Numbered from the stretch's first letter, positions 37,958 to 46,840 are shown. The stretch is 64,000 nucleotides of DNA from Chachezhania sediminis (GCF_009765275.1 NZ_VOPH01000002.1:62001-126000), one strand, 5' to 3'. A program made the numbers and translations. Notes: a model not told the origin generated them from the sequence alone.

Positions 37958-37975
37958 TAGTAAGATGTCTTACTA
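37958..37975. promoter_or_regulatory. Perfect 18-bp palindrome, candidate MarR operator of the gentisate operon
   Basis: TAGTAAGATGTCTTACTA has 8-bp arms and a two-base centre, 54 bases upstream of the hydroxylase start. On the minus strand a perfect -35 TTGACA lies at 38002-37997, and the expected -10 (CCAATA, about 37979-37974) abuts the palindrome. A repressor bound here would block initiation. No similar site was noticed near other genes in the window. Confidence 0.75.
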
Positions 37976-38002
37976 TTGGCGTACTTATCATGAGTCTGTC
38001 AA
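37974..38002 (-). promoter_or_regulatory. Promoter of the 3-hydroxybenzoate/gentisate operon
   Basis: Minus strand: TTGACA at 38002-37997, 17 bases, then the weak -10 CCAATA (37979-37974) overlapping the palindrome; a slightly longer spacer gives AATAGT. The 37904 start follows about 65 bases downstream. Confidence 0.55.
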
Positions 38003-38036
38003 GGGGGTTTCCGGGCGGCTACGGGCTTCGGAAACG

Positions 38037-38070
38037 AAAACGCCCCCTCCGGGATGGAGAGGGCGTTTTC
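38037..38070 (-). terminator. Terminator after dnaK-dnaJ
   Basis: Minus strand: AAAACGCCCTCTCC / GGAGGGGGCGTTTT with one bulged base, followed by CGTTTCC; about 115 bases after the dnaJ stop. Confidence 0.78.
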
Positions 38071-38186
38071 TGGTTCCAAAGACCCGAAGCATCGCGCATC
38101 CGTCGGTGAGATCGCCGCACCGGGGCGAATTCAGGACGCGTCGTTCGGCACTGCGAAGGTCCCAGCGGAACCTTCGCAGGCGTGCC

Positions 38187-39335
38187 TCACCCTTTCATGC
38201 TATCCCAGAAGGACTTGACCGAGGAGAAAAAGCTTTTTTCTTCCGGATGGTTATCCTCGCTCAGTTCTTCGAACTCCTTCAGGATCTCCTTCTGGCGGGC
38301 CGTCAGATTCACGGGCGTCTCGACGGCCAGCTCGATATACATGTCGCCCGGGGCACCGCCGCGCAGAGCCGGCATGCCCTTGCCGCGCAGGCGCATCTGG
38401 CGGCCCGACTGGCTGCCCGGCGGGATCTGGACCCGGCCACGACCACCGTCGATCGTCGGCACCTCGATGGATCCGCCAAGAGCGGCCTTGGCCATCGACA
38501 CCGGCACACGGCAATACAGGTTCGTGGCGTCCCGTTCGAACAGGTCGTGCTTTTCGACCTCGACGAAGATGTAAAGGTCGCCCGGCGGCCCACCGCGCAT
38601 CCCGGCCTCGCCCTCGCCGGCCAGGCGGATGCGGGTCCCGGTCTCGACGCCGGCGGGGATATTCACCGACAGCTGGCGTTCGCGTTCGACACGGCCCGCG
38701 CCATTGCAGCTTTTGCAGGGGTTCTTGATGATCTGGCCCAGGCCCGAACAGGTCGGGCAGGTGCGTTCGACCGTGAAGAAACCCTGCTGCGCGCGCACCT
38801 TGCCCATGCCGGAACAGGTCGGGCACGACGTCGGCTGCACACCGCCTTCGGCGCCGGTGCCTTCACAGGACGAACAGGCCACCGCGGTCGGCACCTTGAT
38901 CGTGCGCTGCACACCGTTGAACGCGTCTTCGAGCGACACCCGCAGATTATAGCGCAGGTCGGACCCGCGCGCCGCCCGGCGGCCACCGGCGCCACCGCGC
39001 CCACCGCCCATGAAGTCGCCGAACAGGTCGTCGAACACGTCCGAAAACGCGGACGAGAAATCGCCCTGTCCAAACCCGCCCGCACCGGGACGCGGTCCGC
39101 CGCCACCACCTTCAAAGGCGGCATGACCGAAGCGGTCATAGGCAGCCTTCTTCTCGGCATCCTTCAGGATCTCGTAGGCCTCGTTGCACTCCTTGAACCT
39201 GGCTTCCGACGACGGATCGTTGCCGTTGCGGTCCGGGTGCAGTTCCTTCGCCTTCTTGCGATAGGCCTTCTTAATTTCGTCCCCCGAGGCCGAGCGGCCG
39301 ACCCCGAGCACTTCGTAGAAATCGCGTTTCGACAT
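38187..39335 (-). CDS. dnaJ: Chaperone protein DnaJ
   Basis: 382-residue co-chaperone stimulating DnaK ATPase. J-domain with HPDRNG, the Gly/Phe-rich linker ([21 protein letters not shown]), then four zinc motifs [24 protein letters not shown] and CKSCNGAG, and a C-terminal client-binding domain. Transcribed with dnaK; a very stable hairpin (39362-39391) stands in the 74-base gap between the two. Confidence 0.96.
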   Translation of the reverse strand: MSKRDFYEVLGVGRSASGDEIKKAYRKKAKELHPDRNGNDPSSEARFKECNEAYEILKDAEKKAAYDRFGHAAFEGGGGGPRPGAGGFGQGDFSSAFSDVFDDLFGDFMGGGRGGAGGRRAARGSDLRYNLRVSLEDAFNGVQRTIKVPTAVACSSCEGTGAEGGVQPTSCPTCSGMGKVRAQQGFFTVERTCPTCSGLGQIIKNPCKSCNGAGRVERERQLSVNIPAGVETGTRIRLAGEGEAGMRGGPPGDLYIFVEVEKHDLFERDATNLYCRVPVSMAKAALGGSIEVPTIDGGRGRVQIPPGSQSGRQMRLRGKGMPALRGGAPGDMYIELAVETPVNLTARQKEILKEFEELSEDNHPEEKSFFSSVKSFWDSMKG

Positions 39336-39361
39336 GATTTCACTCCAAAGCGGAACGTGAA

Positions 39362-39391
39362 CGGGCCGGCCCGGATCCCGGACCGGCCCGC
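39362..39391. other. GC-only hairpin between dnaK and dnaJ
   Basis: Inverted repeat CGGGCCGGCCCGG ATC CCGGACCGGCCCG with 13-bp arms and one mismatch, about 18 bases after the dnaK stop, without a T-tract. It is not a normal terminator; it may stabilise the dnaK end of the message or cause partial termination that sets the DnaK:DnaJ ratio. Confidence 0.6.
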
Positions 39392-39409
39392 CTCATGCCC
39401 GGTTATTCG

Positions 39410-41320
39410 TCAAGCGCGCTTGCTGTCATCGAGGTCTTCGAAGTCGGCGTCGACGATATCGTCATCGTCGGACCGTCCGGCATCCGCCGCCTTCGGTTCG
39501 GCCTCGCCCTCTTCCTGGCTGGCCTTGTAGATGGCCTCGCCCAGCTTCATCGCGGCTTCGGTCACGTTCTGGATGCCCGACTTGATCTTGTCGGCATTGT
39601 CCGACTCGACCTCGTCCTTCAGCGCGGCAATGGCCAGCTCGATCGCTTCGACGGTCGAGGGGTCGACCTTGTCGCCGTGCTCTTCGATCGATTTCTCGGT
39701 CGAGTGGATCAGGCTTTCAGCCTGGTTCTTGGCTTCCACCAGATCGCGACGCTTCTTGTCGGCTTCAGCGTTGTCCTCGGCGTCGCGGACCATCTTGTCG
39801 ATGTCCTCGTCCGACAGACCGCCCGAGGCCTGGATCGTGATCTTCTGTTCCTTGCCGGTGCCCTTGTCGGTGGCGCCGACCGACACGATGCCGTTGGCGT
39901 CGATGTCGAAGGTCACCTCGATCTGGGGCATGCCGCGCGGCGCAGGCGGGATCTGTTCCAGGTTGAACTGACCCAGCATCTTGTTGTCGGCGGCCATTTC
40001 ACGTTCGCCCTGGAACACCCGGATCGTCACGGCGTTCTGGTTGTCCTCGGCGGTCGAGAAGACCTGAGACTTCTTCGTCGGGATCGTCGTGTTCCGGTCG
40101 ATCAGACGGGTGAAGACACCGCCCAGCGTCTCGATCCCCAGCGACAGCGGCGTCACGTCGAGCAGGACCACGTCCTTCACGTCACCCTGCAGCACGCCGG
40201 CCTGGATCGCGGCGCCCATGGCGACGACTTCGTCCGGGTTCACGCCCTTGTGGGGTTCCTTGCCGAAGAACTTGGTAACCTCTTCCACGACCTTGGGCAT
40301 GCGGGTCATGCCGCCGACCAGGACGACCTCGTCCACGTCGGCCGCGGTGATGCCGGCATCCTTCAGAGCCGCCTTGCAGGGGTCCATCGACTTCTTGATC
40401 AGGTCGCCCACCAGGCTTTCCAGCTTGGCACGGGTCAGCTTCATGACCATGTGCAGCGGCTGACCGGTCTTGCCCATCGAGATGAAGGGCTGGTTGATCT
40501 CGGTCTGCTGGCTGGAGGACAGTTCGATCTTGGCCTTTTCGGCAGCTTCCTTCAGACGCTGCAGGGCCATCTTGTCCTGGGTCAGGTCGACGCCGTGTTC
40601 CTTTTTGAACTCGTCGGCCAGGTAGCTGACGATCCGCATGTCGAAGTCTTCACCGCCCAGGAACGTGTCCCCGTTGGTGGATTTCACTTCGAACAGGCCG
40701 TCGTCGATTTCCAGGATGGTCACGTCGAACGTACCGCCGCCAAGGTCATAGACCGCGATGGTGTGCGTGTTTTCCTTGTCCAGACCATATGCCAGGGCGG
40801 CGGCCGTCGGTTCGTTGATGATCCGCAGCACTTCCAGGCCGGCGATCTTGCCGGCGTCCTTGGTGGCCTGACGCTGGGCGTCGTTGAAGTATGCGGGAAC
40901 CGTGATGACAGCCTGGGTGACGTCTTCGCCCAGGAAGCTTTCAGCGGTTTCCTTCATCTTGCCCAGGATGAAGGCCGAGATCTGCGACGGCGAATACTTC
41001 TCGCCGCGGGCCTGCACCCATGCGTCGCCATTGCCGCCGTCGACGATGGAGAAGGGCAGGTTCTTCTTGTCCTTGGCCACGTACTCGTCGTTGATCCGAC
41101 GGCCGATCAGGCGCTTGACGCCGAAGATGGTGTTTTCCGGGTTGGTGACCGCCTGGCGTTTTGCCGGCTGACCGACCAGACGCTCTTCTTCGGTGAAGGC
41201 GACGATCGAGGGCGTGGTCCGCGCCCCTTCGGAGTTTTCGATCACGCGGGCGGCAGAACCGTCCATGATCGCGACACAACTGTTCGTGGTGCCGAGGTCG
41301 ATGCCAATAACTTTACCCAT
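39410..41320 (-). CDS. dnaK: Chaperone protein DnaK (Hsp70)
   Basis: 636-residue ATPase chaperone. [20 protein letters not shown] opens the nucleotide-binding domain; the phosphate and adenosine motifs [16 protein letters not shown] and [16 protein letters not shown] follow. The substrate domain begins [17 protein letters not shown] and a short acidic tail rich in DDD and EDLDD closes it. Transcribed ahead of dnaJ on the minus strand, the typical order. Confidence 0.97.
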   Translation of the reverse strand: MGKVIGIDLGTTNSCVAIMDGSAARVIENSEGARTTPSIVAFTEEERLVGQPAKRQAVTNPENTIFGVKRLIGRRINDEYVAKDKKNLPFSIVDGGNGDAWVQARGEKYSPSQISAFILGKMKETAESFLGEDVTQAVITVPAYFNDAQRQATKDAGKIAGLEVLRIINEPTAAALAYGLDKENTHTIAVYDLGGGTFDVTILEIDDGLFEVKSTNGDTFLGGEDFDMRIVSYLADEFKKEHGVDLTQDKMALQRLKEAAEKAKIELSSSQQTEINQPFISMGKTGQPLHMVMKLTRAKLESLVGDLIKKSMDPCKAALKDAGITAADVDEVVLVGGMTRMPKVVEEVTKFFGKEPHKGVNPDEVVAMGAAIQAGVLQGDVKDVVLLDVTPLSLGIETLGGVFTRLIDRNTTIPTKKSQVFSTAEDNQNAVTIRVFQGEREMAADNKMLGQFNLEQIPPAPRGMPQIEVTFDIDANGIVSVGATDKGTGKEQKITIQASGGLSDEDIDKMVRDAEDNAEADKKRRDLVEAKNQAESLIHSTEKSIEEHGDKVDPSTVEAIELAIAALKDEVESDNADKIKSGIQNVTEAAMKLGEAIYKASQEEGEAEPKAADAGRSDDDDIVDADFEDLDDSKRA

Positions 41321-41471
41321 TGTTCGATCCCTTTTAGCTCAAGGCGATATCCCGAGACGGAAGACCCGTTACGGCATCCCCGCCCCGACTGCGGTGCGCT
41401 GACCCTGCGTGTCGTCCCCCGTGCCCGGTTCGGGCGGTGGAAAGGCGGCTGCACTGGCGCGCGTCTGGGCG

Positions 41472-41500
41472 TATATAGGGGGCGCCCCGATGGGCTGCAA
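41472..41500 (-). promoter_or_regulatory. Promoter of dnaK-dnaJ
   Basis: Minus strand TTGCAG (41500-41495), 17 bases, TATATA (41477-41472), start about 145 bases upstream of dnaK. No convincing RpoH element (CTTG...CCCATNT) was found, so heat control may be post-initiation or may use a site I did not recognise. Confidence 0.5.
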
Positions 41501-41613
41501 CCGGCCTTCAACGCCGGATTTTACGATTCTGGACGCCTTTAAAGCCTGCCTGCACGCCATATGGAACATCTGTTTCCACTTCGTTTCCCTTGCCCTGCCC
41601 CGAAGGCCCGCCG

Positions 41614-42222
41614 ATGACCGTGACCCCGCTGACGATCCGCGGCTTCCGGATCTGGAAAGGATGGCTGGACGCCGCCGCCCAGGCCGAGCTGATCGCCGCC
41701 CTGCGCCCGGTGCTGAAGGCGGCGCCGCTCTACCGCCCGGCGACCCCGCGCGGCAAGAAGATGAGCGTCCGGATGACATCCGCCGGGCAATGCGGCTGGT
41801 TCTCGGACGCGGCCGGCTATCGCTACATCGACCATCACCCTTCGGGCGCGCCCTGGCCCGCGATCCCCGAACCCGTCCTGAAGATCTGGCGCAGCCTGGG
41901 CGATGGAGACCGGATGCCGGAATGCTGCCTGGTCAATTATTACGACAGCGAGGCGAAGTTGGGCCTCCACCAGGACAAGGACGAGGCCGATTTCTCCTAT
42001 CCCGTCCTGTCGATCTCGCTGGGCGACGACGGACTGTTCCGGATGGGCGGGGACCGGCGAGGCGGGCCGACGGAATCGGTCTGGCTGAACTCTGGCGACG
42101 TGGTCACCATGGGGGGAGAAGCGCGGCTGGCCTATCACGGCGTGGACCGGATCCGCTTCGGCTCGTCCCGGCTTCTGCCCAAGGGCGGCCGGCTGAACCT
42201 GACCCTGCGCGTCGTGACCTGA
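41614..42222 (+). CDS. AlkB-family 2-oxoglutarate/Fe(II) dioxygenase
   Basis: 202-residue DNA/RNA demethylase of the AlkB fold. The iron-binding triad is H119-x-D121 (LGLHQDKD) and H175 (RLAYHGVDR), and the 2-oxoglutarate binding R-x5-R follows near 193-199 (RLNLTLR). The substrate loop YYDSEAKLGLH is typical. The ATG at 41614 is chosen (GAAGG nine bases upstream); an in-frame ATG lies at 41590. Divergent from dnaK, next to a tRNA. Confidence 0.9.
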   Translation: MTVTPLTIRGFRIWKGWLDAAAQAELIAALRPVLKAAPLYRPATPRGKKMSVRMTSAGQCGWFSDAAGYRYIDHHPSGAPWPAIPEPVLKIWRSLGDGDRMPECCLVNYYDSEAKLGLHQDKDEADFSYPVLSISLGDDGLFRMGGDRRGGPTESVWLNSGDVVTMGGEARLAYHGVDRIRFGSSRLLPKGGRLNLTLRVVT

Positions 42223-42263
42223 CCCCCCCTGCCGTCCCGCCGTGAAGGAGCCACCAAAATTCC

Positions 42264-42292
42264 TTGCCATGGCCTTGGGCCCTGTCTAGATC
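42264..42292 (+). promoter_or_regulatory. Promoter of tRNA-Ser
   Basis: TTGCCA (42264-42269), 17 bases, TAGATC (42287-42292), about 40 bases before the tRNA 5' end. Confidence 0.55.
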
Positions 42293-42331
42293 GGGCCGGT
42301 GACGATCAGGGCCCCTTGGGCCGACACCTTC

Positions 42332-42421
42332 GGGGAGGTGGCAGAGTGGTCGAATGCGGCGGTCTTGAAAACCGTTGGGCGTGAAAGCGTCCCCAGGGTT
42401 CGAATCCCTGTCTCCCCGCCA
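42332..42421 (+). tRNA. tRNA-Ser, anticodon UGA
   Basis: 90 bases including the encoded CCA. Acceptor GGGGAGG pairs with TCTCCCC, discriminator G. The D-arm reads TGGCAGAGTGGTCGAATGC, the anticodon loop CTTGAAA with TGA at 42366-42368, a long variable arm TTGGGCGTGAAAGCGTCCCC, and the T-arm AGGGTTCGAATCCCT. Reads UCA and, by wobble, other UCN codons. The 3' end is the likely attachment site of the adjacent element (42.4-49.2 kb). Confidence 0.95.
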
Positions 42422-42515
42422 CACCTCAACGCTGAATCCGTCTAAGGGCCCCTATTGGGGTCTTTTTTCTTTTTGTTTCAAAGGGCGTTGGCAGGGCCTT
42501 CCGCCCTTCGGAGAC
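42411..42515. repeat. Candidate attL: tRNA-Ser 3' end, terminator and downstream DNA
   Basis: The sequence from the end of the tRNA through GCTGAATCCG (42431-42440), the terminator and up to CCCTTCGGAGAC (42504-42515) recurs imperfectly at 49101-49205 (roughly 70% by eye over about 105 bases). Both copies keep the CCGCC, CTGAATCCG, GGGCCC-containing hairpin, TTTTTG, GTCAAAGG or TTTCAAAGG and CCTTCGGAGAC blocks in order. Confidence 0.65.
42444..42468 (+). terminator. Terminator of tRNA-Ser
   Basis: AAGGGCCCC TATT GGGGTCTTTTTT, a short GC hairpin with two G-U pairs followed by a T tract. Its counterpart, GGGGCCCC GATG GGGGCC TTTTC, appears in the second repeat at about 49133. Confidence 0.75.
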
Positions 42516-42740
42516 TGGGCGCTTGGCCAAGAACGGGTCTCCGAATGGCCCGTGTCTCTCTTTGAGCGCCCCTCGACGGTCACGGGACGACGCAAAACGT
42601 CCTCGCATTTTCAATGGGTTGCCGCATTCACGGGTTCGTCCCGTTCGCGAGATAATCCGGTGACGGAGTCCGAGACGAAGGCGCAGGGCGGACAGAAGGA
42701 CGGCTCCGTGCCGGCCGATCACCGGGCCTTGGCGCTGGTG
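42516..42740. other. Non-coding stretch, island left end, with inverted CGGGACGA boxes
   Basis: No gene. GGGACGA at about 42585 and TCGTCCC at about 42640 form an inverted pair separated by about 50 bases. This DNA replaces the missing C-terminal part of the serine recombinase pseudogene. Confidence 0.4.
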
Positions 42741-43241
42741 CATCCACATGCCCGTCATGCGGGAGGCGCGGACCTTGTCGCGGATGCGCTCGGCCGTGAC
42801 CTCACGCTCGAACTGGGCGAACGAGAGCAGGATGTTCAGCGTCAGCCGCCCCATGGACGTCGTCGTGTTGAAGGACTGCGTTACTGAAACGAAGGTCACG
42901 CCGTTCCGATCGAAGACCTCGACCAGCTTCGAGATGTCCATCAGCGACCGCGACAGGCGGTCGATCTTGTAAATGACCACCACATCGATCAGGCCGTCCT
43001 AGATGTCGGCCAGAAGCTGCTTGAGGCCGGGCCGTTCCAGCGTTCCGCCCGAGATGCCGCCGTCGTCGTACTGATCGCGGACCAGCACCCAGCCCTCGGA
43101 ACGCTGGCTGGCGATATACGCCTCGCAGGCCTCTCGCTGGGCATGCAGGCTGTTGAACTCCTGCTCCAGCCCTTCCTCGGACGATTTGCGCGTGTGGATG
43201 GCACAGCGTTGGCGGCGGACGGGATTTGCGCGTTGAGCCAC
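42741..43241 (-). pseudogene. Broken serine recombinase (resolvase/invertase type)
   Basis: The GTG at 43241 starts a reading frame with AQRANPVRRQRCAIHTRKSSEEGLEQEFNSLHAQREACEAY..., the catalytic domain of large serine recombinases (catalytic Ser in TRKSSEE). After LLADI it meets an in-frame TAG at 42991-42989; translation continues, in the same frame, with DGLIDVVVIYKIDRLSRSL...LNILLSFAQFEREVTAERIRDK, so a single nonsense change interrupts the catalytic domain. After GMWM (about 42741) the similarity to the family stops, and the recombinase and zinc-ribbon domains are absent. No function expected unless the amber is read through; it is a decayed relative, not the same gene as the intact recombinase at 45266. 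Confidence 0.8.
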
Positions 43242-43443
43242 GACTCGACACGCCCGAAGTTTGACGCAACCGCGGGTGCGGCCGCGCGGCCGCGCGGCCG
43301 CGAAAGTTCGACCCGGCCTGGTGGGCTCCGAGCGGGTTCGCCGCCATCCCCACCGCCGCGCTCGATCCGGCCCACAGTCCGGCACCCCCCGCGGTCCCCG
43401 CGCTTGTGTTGGGTCCGGGTCCCCATCGTTGGCCTACGGGCCG
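43242..43443. other. Non-coding GC-rich spacer with GCGGCCGC repeats
   Basis: Contains overlapping GCGGCCGC-type palindromes around 43280-43305 and otherwise no gene, terminator or promoter I can support. It separates the recombinase pseudogene from the RepB-like gene. Confidence 0.4.
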
Positions 43444-44361
43444 CTACTCGGCCTGGGCGGCCTCTGCCGGCGTAATCTCGGTGATGGTCTGAAACTCTCC
43501 AAGGAACTCGGGATGGTTCTGCGCCAGATAGCGCACGACCCGGGCGTTCCCGAGCAGCTTGCCGACATATCCTTTGATCACGGTCAGATGCAGATGATCC
43601 TGGCCGTAGGTGTCCTGGATGGAAGCGATGCCCTCCTGAAGGCGGGCCAGTTCCTGCTCCATGCGCGCCATGGCCTCGGGGGTGATGCCCTTGACCTTCT
43701 TGGGCTTGGAGGACTCGACCAGTTGAGCCTGCGGCGTTCCTGCCAGGATCGCATTCACGTAGGCGACGGAATAGTTGTTCGCGTTGACCAGAAGCTCGGC
43801 CGCCTCGATCTGGCGCATGGTCTTCATCTTGCGCAGCGCATCGAACACGGCGTTCGTGCACGGCTTGTCTTTCAGGATCGCGACGGCTTCTTCGCAGATA
43901 CCGTCGAGCAGGCGTGCCTTGCGGCGGATGCTTCTCAGGTTGAGGTCAAGCGCGAGCGCGATCTTCTCTTCGGGAACGCCGCGCTCGATCGCCTTTCGGA
44001 TCATCTTGTGTTCCTGGATCGGCGCGAGTCGGCTGACCTGGCGGTTGTAGGTGAAGGCCTCGTCGTCGGTTGAGACCAGACATTCCACCTCGCTCTCGCC
44101 TGCCTCCTTCAGCGCCTCGATCCGCAGGTGCCCGTCGAGCAGCAGCCAGGTCGCGGACTCGTCCGGATTTCGGACAACGACGGGCGGCTCGACGATCCCG
44201 ATCTGGGCGATGGAGGCCACGATCTGGCGGTATTTCCGGCTGGATTTCGCGGACTTCCCGAGGGCGCGGAGCGGCAGGATCGCGTCTATGGCGAGGGTCA
44301 TGCAGTCGTCCTCGAACCCGAGCGTGACGCTCTTCGGGGTGTCGCGAGCGTCGCGATTCAT
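43444..44361 (-). CDS. ParB-like protein with RepB plasmid-partition C-terminal domain
   Basis: 305-residue protein. The N-terminal half is a ParB/sulfiredoxin-like domain: LAIDAILPLRALGKSAKSSRKYRQIVASIAQIGIVEPPVVV then LLLDGHLRIEAL (77-84, corresponding to the ParB box). The HTH segment is VPEEKIALALDLNLRSIRRKARLL. The rest (KMKTMRQIEAAELLVNANNYSVAYVNAIL) is the RepB partition-type C-terminal domain. No ParA gene is nearby. The ATG overlaps the upstream stop (ATGA). It may bind DNA near the recombinase; the role is unknown. Confidence 0.75.
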   Translation of the reverse strand: MNRDARDTPKSVTLGFEDDCMTLAIDAILPLRALGKSAKSSRKYRQIVASIAQIGIVEPPVVVRNPDESATWLLLDGHLRIEALKEAGESEVECLVSTDDEAFTYNRQVSRLAPIQEHKMIRKAIERGVPEEKIALALDLNLRSIRRKARLLDGICEEAVAILKDKPCTNAVFDALRKMKTMRQIEAAELLVNANNYSVAYVNAILAGTPQAQLVESSKPKKVKGITPEAMARMEQELARLQEGIASIQDTYGQDHLHLTVIKGYVGKLLGNARVVRYLAQNHPEFLGEFQTITEITPAEAAQAE

Positions 44362-45266
44362 GCCGGTGCTCCGTCAGCCACTGACCGCGCGAGATCGGCG
44401 GGCATCGTCTCGAGCCCCTCGGCTCTGAGCAGGGTCATGAAATGGTCGTCCGCGCAGAGCTTGCGGAAGGCCTCGCGCACGAAGATCAGCCGGCTCTGGG
44501 TGAGCTCTGCCTTCTTGATCAGCAGCTTCTGGCGCGTGGCTTCCTGCTGATACGCCCGGACAAGCCCCTCGCTGGTCAGCGTCCGCTTCGGAGGCTTGCG
44601 TCCGAGCGGGTTGCTGTTGATCTGCGGGCCGCGCAGTTCGCGCTGCTGGATCAGGCGGCGCACGAGCGCCAGCTTTCGTCCCCGCAGCTTGTTTTGTGTG
44701 TAGGCGTCCATCAGCGCCTTCTGCGCGCCCTTCGCGTCGGTCCTGGAGATCTGGATCGCAAGGTTCAGCGGAAGGACTCCGGTTTCCACGGCTGAGACCA
44801 GGCGTTCCTCGCCCTTCTCCAGCAGCCCCGCGATCATGTTCACATATTCGGTCGAGACCCCGATCTTCTCCCCGATCTGGCGGTCGTTGTAGCCGCGCTG
44901 GCGGAGCGCGCCGATCTCGCGCATCAGGTCGATGGGGTTGTGCTGCCGCCGCGCGCAGTTTTCGACGAGGCTCATGATAAGGCAATCGCTCTCGTCGGCT
45001 TCGATCACGATGGCCGGGATGTTGTCCTGCTTGAGTTCGACGAAGGCCTCGAGGCGGCCCTGACCGCAGACGAGGTCATACTCCTGCGGATCAGTCCCGG
45101 CACGCGGCGCCACGGTAATCGGGCGCTTCAGGCCGATGCGTGCGATGTTCTCCACCATCGCCTCGAAGGTGCGACGGTTGCGGACGCGAGGGTTGAGGAT
45201 CCTGATCCGGTCACAGGGGATGAGGGTCACCTGCTTCTGGCCAGTCGGCTCCGTATCGTCGGGCAT
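44358..45266 (-). CDS. ParB-like DNA-binding/CTPase-fold protein
   Basis: 302-residue protein. The ParB N-domain reads VTLIPCDRIRILNPRVRNRRTFEAMVENIARIGLKRPITV, with GQGRLEAF (68-75) in the place of the ParB GERRxxA box and VENCARRQ (101-108) as the ENxxR motif, so a CTP-binding site is possible but altered. The HTH (NDRQIGEKIGVSTEYVNMIAGLLE, 128-150) follows. A basic C-terminal half with RGRKLALVRRLIQQ lies after it. ATG is one base into the recombinase stop (TAATG), so both are made from one transcript. Confidence 0.78.
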   Translation of the reverse strand: MPDDTEPTGQKQVTLIPCDRIRILNPRVRNRRTFEAMVENIARIGLKRPITVAPRAGTDPQEYDLVCGQGRLEAFVELKQDNIPAIVIEADESDCLIMSLVENCARRQHNPIDLMREIGALRQRGYNDRQIGEKIGVSTEYVNMIAGLLEKGEERLVSAVETGVLPLNLAIQISRTDAKGAQKALMDAYTQNKLRGRKLALVRRLIQQRELRGPQINSNPLGRKPPKRTLTSEGLVRAYQQEATRQKLLIKKAELTQSRLIFVREAFRKLCADDHFMTLLRAEGLETMPADLARSVADGAPA

Positions 45267-46840
45267 TACGCCACCTCCGCGATCCTGGCCCGCGAGGCGA
45301 GCGCGTAGAAGAAATCGAGCGTGTCGAACCTGTAGGCATCGAGCGCGAGCCCGTTCTGCTCGGCGAATTTCAGTTTCCCTAAGTCCATGTCGATGCTGGG
45401 CAGCACGTAGTAGTCGCGCGGCGCCTCGTTGACCTCGTCCATGCGCACGGCGATCGTGATGTCGGGAACCAGGCCGGTGTCGAGACGGATGCGCCAGCGC
45501 AGCGACCCGGCCGCCGTCGCCGTGCAGCGGGCCAGCACGATGGACACGGTGAACTCGTCGTTGACACGAACGAGGTCAGTATCCGGGTCCTGCACAGCCC
45601 GCCCGCCGCACCGCGTGACCCCGGCGATGATTTCGGCCACGACCTGCGGATGCGCCTGCCGCAGCGCCCGGTTCACCTCGATGTAGCTGTAGTCGCGATC
45701 CGGCTCGTAGCCGATCAGCCGGTAGGCGCGCAGAAGGCTGCCAAAGCGGCTGCGATAGGTGCTGGAGGACGGCAGGTCGTCCTCCTCGTCGATGATCAGG
45801 CCCGACAGCATGCCTTGTCGCTGGAGGATCGCGCGCAGCGCGTCGAGCAGTTCCTCGTCCGAGAAATGGCGGCTGCGGGCATCCACAATCTCCCGTGCAC
45901 GCAGGAAGAGCGCCTGGTCCACGATGGCGGGATAGGCGCCCTCGGCCCGGATCCACATCTCGCGCGGGTTCACCACGCGGCGCTGCTTCAGCTTGAAGGA
46001 TACCTTCGCGAAGACATTGTTCCCGATGTATTTTTCGTTGGTCAGCACTTGGTGCACCGTCGCTCGCGTCCAGGGGCGGTCAAGATCGGTCCGGTGTCCT
46101 TCGGCGTTCAGGACCTCCGCAATCTCGCGCTCGGCGCGCCCCTCGTTGACGAACATCTCGTACATGCGCTGGACGACCAGTTGTTCCGCCTCGGGGCCGG
46201 GGAAGAGGATCACGCGGTCGGTCTGCAGGCTTTTCTGCTCGCCGCGCGACAGTTCGCCCTTGGGGTTGCCGTGCTCGTCGATCAGCACACGCCGCAGCCC
46301 GTATCCCGCCGCGCCGCCCTGGCGATAGCCGAGTTCCACCAAGCGGCACTGCCCGGCGAAGACCTTCACCGACAGCTCGCGGCTGTATTCGCCCGCCATG
46401 ACCCGCTTGACGGTCTTCAGCAGGTTCGAGCCGATGCTGCCATCGTTCTCGAACTGCTCGCCGCAGTAATGCACCCGGATCCCTGCACGAGAGCAGACAT
46501 GCTCGTGATAGGCGCCTTCATCGGCGTCCTGAAATCGGCCCCAGCGGCTGACGTCATAGACGAGGATTGCCTTGAACTCGGCCTGGCCGGACTGGACGTC
46601 GGCCATGAGGTTCTGCAGCGCCTCCCGGCCGTCGAGTCGCAGCCCGGATCGCCCGGAGTCCTCGAACACGCGCAGGATTTGCAAGCCGCGGGCGACAGCG
46701 TAGCTGCGGATGACGTCCAGCTGGTTCTCGGTCGAGTATTTCTGGTGATCGGTTGACATCCGCACATAGGCGACTGCTGGGACGTCCATCTCTGGCGCAC
46801 CGTCGCTCTTGCAGGAAATGGTCGAAGATCGACCGCTCAC
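45266..46840 (-). CDS. Large serine recombinase with unusual C-terminal domain
   Basis: 524 residues from the GTG at 46840, with a GAGGAG Shine-Dalgarno 8 bases upstream; ATG 46789 is the shorter option. The catalytic domain has the nucleophile Ser in YVRMSTDHQKYS and ENQLDVIRSYA, followed by the recombinase domain (WTRATVHQVLTNEKYIGNNVFAKVSFKLKQRRVVNP). The last ~170 residues (AVQDPDTDLVRVNDEFTVSIVLARC...YVLPSIDMDLGKLKFAEQNGLALDAYRFDTLDFFY) do not look like the usual zinc-ribbon and coiled-coil of phage integrases. Likely the integrase of the island. Cotranscribed with the two ParB-like genes. Confidence 0.82.
   Translation of the reverse strand: MSGRSSTISCKSDGAPEMDVPAVAYVRMSTDHQKYSTENQLDVIRSYAVARGLQILRVFEDSGRSGLRLDGREALQNLMADVQSGQAEFKAILVYDVSRWGRFQDADEGAYHEHVCSRAGIRVHYCGEQFENDGSIGSNLLKTVKRVMAGEYSRELSVKVFAGQCRLVELGYRQGGAAGYGLRRVLIDEHGNPKGELSRGEQKSLQTDRVILFPGPEAEQLVVQRMYEMFVNEGRAEREIAEVLNAEGHRTDLDRPWTRATVHQVLTNEKYIGNNVFAKVSFKLKQRRVVNPREMWIRAEGAYPAIVDQALFLRAREIVDARSRHFSDEELLDALRAILQRQGMLSGLIIDEEDDLPSSSTYRSRFGSLLRAYRLIGYEPDRDYSYIEVNRALRQAHPQVVAEIIAGVTRCGGRAVQDPDTDLVRVNDEFTVSIVLARCTATAAGSLRWRIRLDTGLVPDITIAVRMDEVNEAPRDYYVLPSIDMDLGKLKFAEQNGLALDAYRFDTLDFFYALASRARIAEVA

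Noticed and set aside
41321-41471. Heat-shock (RpoH) promoter for dnaK
   Set aside because: No CTTG-N17-18-CCCATNT pattern was found; only the sigma-70-like element at 41472-41500 is supportable.
39395-41542. Long plus-strand frame opposite dnaK
   Set aside because: Shadow of dnaK, with a composition of repeated V/F/L/D/H typical of antisense frames of high-GC chaperone genes.
43270-43310. Repeated GCGGCCGC-like units as a CRISPR or tandem array
   Set aside because: They are overlapping short palindromes, not repeats separated by unique spacers.
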